Source: Actinostola sp. cb2023
Lineage: Eukaryota > Cnidaria > Anthozoa > Actiniaria > Actinostolidae
Reading direction: 5' to 3'
DNA: 64,000 nt
NCBI GenBank assembly: GCA_033675265.1
Contig: JAUJYZ010000491.1
Coordinates: forward strand, 143,145-207,144
Shown here: piece after piece, positions 59,377 through 64,000 of the stretch
How positions within the stretch are numbered: the first letter of the stretch is position 1
Layout: the number at the start of each line of letters is the position of its first letter
Translations under genes and position numbers: made by a program
The notes under the pieces: model-generated
Database searches by the model: none
Seen by the model: only the letters and a program-made list of their open reading frames with translations
Told to the model about the DNA's origin: nothing

Positions 59377-60256
59377 GGCAGGTTTCTTGTAGAACTCAAA
59401 GGAGCTGAGTCCATTATCGGCGATGGTGACAGTAAAGTCAAGCAGCGAGAGGGAAGAGCCTTCAGGTGTCTTGGTAGGTTTTTCAATCTCGAATTTGAGT
59501 CGAGGGTGTATGTCGTTCATGGCATGGTGGAATTCATCTGCGAGTTCTTCATTGCTGGTTTTGGAAATAGATATCGTCTACATATCTTTTGTATGGTTGG
59601 ATGAATCGGTATGAGTTAAGGGCGATGTTTTCGAGCTTGTCCATGAAGAGGATAGCCAGGATGCCTGAAATACTGGAGCCCATGGGTAGGCCTTCGGTCT
59701 GAAGAAATATGTGGGATTCGAATGTAAAGTACATATTATGAAGGATGACTGTCAGTAGATTTTTGACGTCTAGTTTGGTGAGGTGAAGGATGGCGATATC
59801 CTTCTTGTTGGCTGCATTTTCGATGGCCTCTTGGACTGGGATGGATGTGTACAGAGAGACTACATCTAGACTACAGGGATAGGGTAGTGCTGTGTTGGTT
59901 GTAGTATCCCCAGATCGAATGCACTCTATGAGCTCAAGGCTATTGTCAAGATGAGCCGAGACATCTGTGAGCATGGGTTTGAGAGCTCTGGCAATTAGCC
60001 ACGATATGCGTTTAGTAGGTCCGTTGGTATTGGACACAATGGGTCTTATCTTGATACCTGGGCCAGGTTTTGTGTGTCTTGATTAGGTGGTAGAATGTGG
60101 GTAAGTCGGTGTTGGATGAGCAGAAGCTTCTCTCGACGTATCGGGGGAAGTTGTTTCTCTTGCACACGTCTCTCCAAACTTTGTTGATTTTGTTTTCTAT
60201 GGTTCTAGCTGTCATGCGGGATATACGCTTGTATGTGGTAGGGTCGTTGAGGTGGT
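59377..60256 (-). pseudogene. Penelope-like element, RT core (minus half)
   Basis: The minus-strand frame 60037-59549 has CSLDVVSLYTSIPVQEAIEN (motif A), QTEGLPMGSSISGILAILFM (motif B) and RYVDDIYF (catalytic motif C). Upstream in another frame lies FYHLIKTHK; downstream there is ADEFHHAMNDIHP, then KFEIEKPTKTPEG to 59377. The frame is broken near 60040-60060. Its C-terminal 130 bases are repeated in inverted orientation at the start of the plus-strand half (60257-60392). Confidence 0.85.
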
Positions 60257-61690
60257 CGAGGGCTGGACTCAAATTCGAGATTGAAAAACCTACCAAGACA
60301 CCTGAAGGCTCTTCCTCTCGCTGCTTGACTTTACTGTCACCATCGCCGATAATGGACTCAGCTCCTTTGAGTTCTACAAGAAACCCTGCCAAAAAACCTC
60401 TATTTGTCCATTACAAATCCGCCTCTACCCACCAATGCCAAAAAAAATATCGTCCGAAACGAGAGAAAACGAATCCAACAACGGTGCTCCACACAAATCA
60501 CGCGTGATCAACACAGCAATGCGTTCAATACAGTCCTAAGTCTCAACGGATACCCATCAGACATAATAGGAGAAACCACACTTCCCCCATGCCACACCCA
60601 ACCACGGGCCCAACCCGCCAATACTGAGTGGTTATACTTGAAGATCCCATACATCTCAGAGGCACTGGACCGCAAAAAAAATAACCAAGATATTCCGTCG
60701 AGAAGGACTCCCTGTGCGCATCGCCCACAAGTCTTACACCTTGCGCCGAGCACTTGCTCCAAACAGAACGGAGCACAATTGCAGCAGGGCCAACTGCCCC
60801 ATCTCTCACACGAACCTCTGCTTCAGAAGAAACAGCGTGTACAAAATTACTTGCCGCAAATGCAACCAATTCTATATTGAGAGCACCACGCGTTTCACCC
60901 ACGACAGGATAAAAGAACACCTCAGCAACAACAATTGACTCTTATCAGGCGTACTGATTTTTCAGATCAGCAAACTGGTTTTCTTTCTGGTGCAAACAGC
61001 CCTAAACTATATCAAATAGTTTGTCTGAAAGAACATTTTCTAGAAAGTTTCGATGGTATAGGATAAAAATCTCAAAAAGTTATCGGGGATGACATTTATA
61101 GACTTTAGTATGGGATTTTGCCGTCATGCGTTAGAAGCCTCGTTTTGATGTTTTTTCAGAATTTAAATCATTCATAACTTCGCAGAGATATATAATTTCG
61201 TCATGAAACTTCTACATTATTTCTTATATAATTATATTCTTTTAGAGGAAAGGGTTAAATCTTGTAATTAATGATTTTGAAAAAACGGTTAACATCAAAA
61301 CGAGGCTTCTATCGCATGACGGCAAAATCCCATACTAAAGTCTATAAATGTCATCCCCGATAACGTTTTTAGATTTTATCCTATGCCATTGAAACTTTCC
61401 AAAAATGTTCTTTCAGACAAACTCTTTGATATATTATAGGCTGTTTGCACAGAAAGAAACCAGTTTGCTGATCTGAAAAATCAATACGCCTGATAAGACT
61501 GAGTCAATTCGTCCGTCTTCAAATACCTGAACAGTTGCCACAATAAAGCTAATAATAACAACAACAACATCGAGGTAGAAATCATCATTCAAGAGAACGA
61601 CGCAGTAAACCTGAGGCTCCATGAAGCGTTCTTCATTAGAAAACTTAAACCTGAAATTCAACTTCCGCGAGGAATGCATCGAATTTAAAG
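60257..61690 (+). pseudogene. Penelope-like element, C-terminal half with GIY-YIG, split by a foldback element
   Basis: Starts at LKFEIEKPTKTPEGSS and runs through KNIVRNERKRIQQRCST, LNGYPSDIIGETTLPP and EWLYLKIPYISEALDRK, with frameshifts. The GIY-YIG module begins VYKITCRKCNQFYIESTTRF and continues HDRIKEHLSNNN. The foldback element 60937-61505 interrupts it, and it resumes with VNLRLHEAFFIRKLKPEIQL and PREECIEF to about 61690. The usual G of FYIG is E here. It joins the minus half head to head at 60256/60257. Confidence 0.8.
60937..61505. mobile_element. 569-bp foldback element with AATT target duplication
   Basis: Arms of about 225 bases (60937-61162 and 61278-61505), starting GACTC and ending GAGTC, are reverse complements. 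AATT flanks both sides (60933-60936 and 61506-61509). The PLE frame reads across when the element and one AATT are removed, which confirms the insertion. No coding capacity. Confidence 0.85.
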
Positions 61691-61865
61691 AGCTATTGTT
61701 TTAGCTATATTGGTTAGTTATTAGTTCTGACCAACATTTTAGATAAACCATGCATTTACATGTTGGTTTGATATAGAATACAAGTAGGAATTGACTCACT
61801 GTGCACTAAATTTGAAATTGTACAATGTGAGAGCAGTGATTTACATTATGTTGTGTTTTTGTCAG

Positions 61866-61927
61866 GAGAACTTCAGAGGAAAATGGTTTTAAAAAGTGTT
61901 AGAACTTGGAGGCAATGCTGTCATTGG
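61866..61927 (+). CDS. C2CD5: C2CD5 exon, one-base frameshift
   Basis: The acceptor TGTTTTTGTCAG precedes and the donor GTAAGT follows. The first part reads ELQRKMVLK, the second VLELGGNAVIG in the next frame. In C2CD5 these are continuous, so the A run at 61891-61895 has one base too many. The GGNAVIG element is a conserved repeat motif of the protein core. A homopolymer sequencing error is as likely as a true mutation. Confidence 0.8.
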
Positions 61928-62027
61928 GTAAGTTTAGATGACTCAGTTAACATGATAGTGAACTGTTTACCAGCACTTATTTTATAGTTGTTTTACCATG
62001 CATGGGTCTTCATATTCCGCCCTACAG

Positions 62028-62192
62028 TTATCACCAGTGTTTTGATCTTGAGGGAGAGTTTGGGTATGTTGTGAGAGGGATTGGTACTGTCGTTACTTTG
62101 AGCTGGATAGCAAGTTCAGACCATCCTACACCTACCTACATTTTAAGCTCTTCTGGAGAACTGGAATCTTCTGGTGTGGTTGGCGAAGCTGG
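62028..62192 (+). CDS. C2CD5: C2CD5 exon
   Basis: The acceptor CGCCCTACAG precedes and the donor GTAAGTAA follows. The 165-bp exon, phase-matched to the previous one, reads YHQCFDLEGEFGYVVRGIGT and continues to SSSGELESSGVVGEAG. The QCFDLEGE-G-VVR-IGT stretch is the most conserved part of C2CD5 outside the C2 domain. The intron before it is only 100 bp. No further exon was found before the window end. Confidence 0.85.
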
Positions 62193-62219
62193 GTAAGTAA
62201 GCTGATTATATACAGCAAT

Positions 62220-63500
62220 TAGATATTACATAATATAAAATACCATATATACATAACACGCTCTGATTGGCTAAACAGCTATGTGATATAAGAGCCACAA
62301 AACATGGTTTTCGTGACCTTGAAAGACCTTGAAGCGATGCAGTGGATTTGATCGACCACAAATATATATTTCCAAAAGGCCCCAACAGCAGTAAGTTGAT
62401 ACATATTTTGAAGAACAACAGGAAGGGGGGGGGAAAAAAAAAAAAAAAGCACGAGACTTTTTAGTGGTTTTAGACATGTTTCGGCAATGAACGTTTGCCA
62501 TCGAAAAATAAACATTTAAGATGAGGATATCAGTAAGAATCGAGATTCGCCGTCAACTAAAAAAAAATCGAATTTAATTTTCTTTTCGCCATATCATTCC
62601 TTTCGATGACCTCTTTTAGGGAAAAATACGAAAAAGTTCCAGGGATTTTTATTTTAGGAGAAATTTGCAGTTTTTAAAAACCCGCCCTGATGACTGACCA
62701 TTTTCGGCTAAATTATAAGGCAACTTTGAACAGTCGGTGTGTGTTAATCTATATCACTACAACAACGACATTCGGCAGTACTTAATAAACGTTTCTATGG
62801 TCTTTTCTACTGTATGTATTTATTTTGTGTAACTTTTGTAGTTATTTTTCAAATTTGGTTTTAAAAAGGTGTACTGAGCGGCCATGAACGGAACGTTGAA
62901 ATATAGGCAATGTTCTGAGGTACGAAAACGGAATTCTGGTAGGCGGCTAATTCTTTGAGGAAAACGGCATGCGCCCAGAAAAGCTTCACCTTTGCTCTTT
63001 CAGTTTAGAAAGTTTCAACTTTGAGAATTCAATGTAGCATTTTTGAGGAAATAAAAACTATTATGCTTGGGACTGCCAAAAATTAGCATTAATTTCGGGC
63101 TTTTCACGGACATTTTTGTCGTTAAAAAACACAAAACTTAATGCACAAAAAGAAAACTACTACTCTACTGCTCAATTTTCTCAATCACATACTTAACCGT
63201 TCTGTGAATTATATAGCTACAAAAGCCAATATTTTCGCAAGTGTACGACTGAAAATATCAAGAAAATTAATACGCCGTATTTATACTCACAAAAAACAGT
63301 GAAAACAGAGCGAATCTTGTAGCTACATGTTCGGCCTGAAGCATTCATATCTCTAGTTTGTATCATCCTTGTCGAGGAAAAGTGATAGAAAAAGATTCAA
63401 AATATGACAAAACTGTGGATATTTTGACTACCTGATTTCGTGCTCCTTTCATCAGTGTGGTCAATATTTCAGAAGTTGGAGGACTCGTCGTCATTGAATC
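62220..63500 (-). mobile_element. X-family element, copy 3 (reversed, interrupted)
   Basis: 62222-62380 matches the reverse complement of 35455-35590 (for example ATGTGATATAAGAGC and GACCTTGAAAGACCTTGAAG). 63190-63500 matches the reverse complement of the interior of copies 1 and 2. About 650 bases of unrelated sequence (62520-63180) lie between. Confidence 0.65.
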
Positions 63501-64000
63501 ATGAATCGTGTGACGATTGGACGTTTTTAAAATGTATGATTCAGTCATCGGACACAGTTTTTTGGGGGGGGGGAAAAACGCTCGTTACAGCGTTACTGTT
63601 TTTCCTATAAATACAATCCTAAACATATCAAGTAAAATAACGTGAAAAACGACAGAGAAAAATATTACAACTATACCTTACCAACAAGTTGCTCAGTCCT
63701 ATGAAACGCTGCAGTTTAGACTCAGTAAATTATGCAAAATGAGTGTACCAAACTGACTATGAAAAACAAAAGGAATACCCAAGAAAAAGGCTTCTAGAAA
63801 ACTACGGAACTTAAAAACACACTAAATATAACAAAAGACAAATGACTTACTAACGGAACAGTACAACAAAGAAGAATTCGATGAAATTCGCATCAACATT
63901 CTCCCCCTCATAAGAGAGGTATGCTCTCTTTTAACCAACTTATCTATATATTTAAAGGTGTCCTATCTTAAGGTGTTCTAATGTTCGTTCACACTAAAGT
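63501..64000. other. No recognisable gene
   Basis: A-rich sequence at the window edge with a G run at 63565-63573; no exon could be supported. Confidence 0.4.

Larger units (their letters stand above)
31355..61865 (+). other. C2CD5: Inferred giant intron region of C2CD5
   Basis: The protein segments encoded at 31269-31354 and 61866-61927 are separated in the family by only about 25 residues (a W-I-D-R-I-R-type stretch). An exon for that stretch must lie inside this span or be lost; I could not find it by reading. All other content of the span is transposon-derived or unassigned. A chimeric assembly or a partial gene duplication would be the alternative explanations. Confidence 0.5.

Noticed and set aside
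62271..62515. Minus-strand Phe/Pro-rich frames
   Set aside because: They are translations of A/G runs inside the X-family copy.

Overview
The window looks like TE-rich intergenic/intronic DNA from an animal, most likely an anthozoan cnidarian (coral or sea anemone). This is an inference from the AT-rich background, the very low host-gene density, and the mixture of Crypton/DUF3504-like tyrosine-recombinase (YR) elements, Penelope-like elements (PLEs) with GIY-YIG domains, a Ngaro/DIRS-type element, BEL/Pao and Ty3/Gypsy remnants, Helentron-type rolling-circle elements and many hairpin MITEs. No bacterial-type operon, CRISPR array, tRNA or rRNA was recognised.

The only host gene I can support is C2CD5 (C2-domain protein 5 / CDP138), on the + strand. 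One 86-bp exon lies at 31269-31354. Two adjacent exons lie at 61866-61927 and 62028-62192. All three have consensus splice sites and match consecutive parts of the protein, apart from one short stretch I could not find. About 30 kb between them would therefore be a giant intron filled with transposons. The 61866 exon carries one extra A in an A run, which shifts the frame.

Layout: 1-1.5 kb nested foldback; 1.8-4.4 kb YR element 1 inside an older inverted repeat; 4.5 kb pogo-like MITE; 6.5-13.6 kb two Helentron copies that encode a 2A-like motif and a cysteine-protease-like segment, the first split by a CR1/L2-type retrotransposon; 14.3-16.5 kb nested inverted-repeat elements; 16.7-17.9 kb BEL/Pao gag split by a solo LTR; 17.9-19.6 kb long-TIR element and satellite; 21.4-24 kb Gypsy remnant split by an X-family element; 26-28.2 kb PLE whose own coding sequence has expanded into a tandem array; 28.5-30.8 kb alternating array of hairpins and TIR units; 31.3 kb C2CD5 exon; 33-38.6 kb YR elements 2 and 3; 40.2-42 kb PLE; 42-43.1 kb two more hairpin-plus-unit elements; 43.4-47.6 kb decayed Ngaro-like element with minisatellite; 48.4-57.6 kb Helentron fragments, Harbinger-like and mariner-like MITEs and a BEL/Pao pol remnant; 59.4-61.7 kb head-to-head PLE halves; 61.9-62.2 kb C2CD5 exons; 62.2-63.5 kb third X-family copy.

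The most unusual signal is a shared architecture. The YR elements (clearly in 1 and 3, partly in 2) and several non-coding elements consist of a long perfect or near-perfect hairpin followed by a unit with its own short terminal inverted repeats. Several start with the same short sequence (ATAGAGGTTATT or a close variant). In one 2-kb stretch, four or five such hairpin-unit modules lie head to tail. This suggests, but does not prove, a family of hairpin-headed elements moved by the DUF3504-type tyrosine recombinases.
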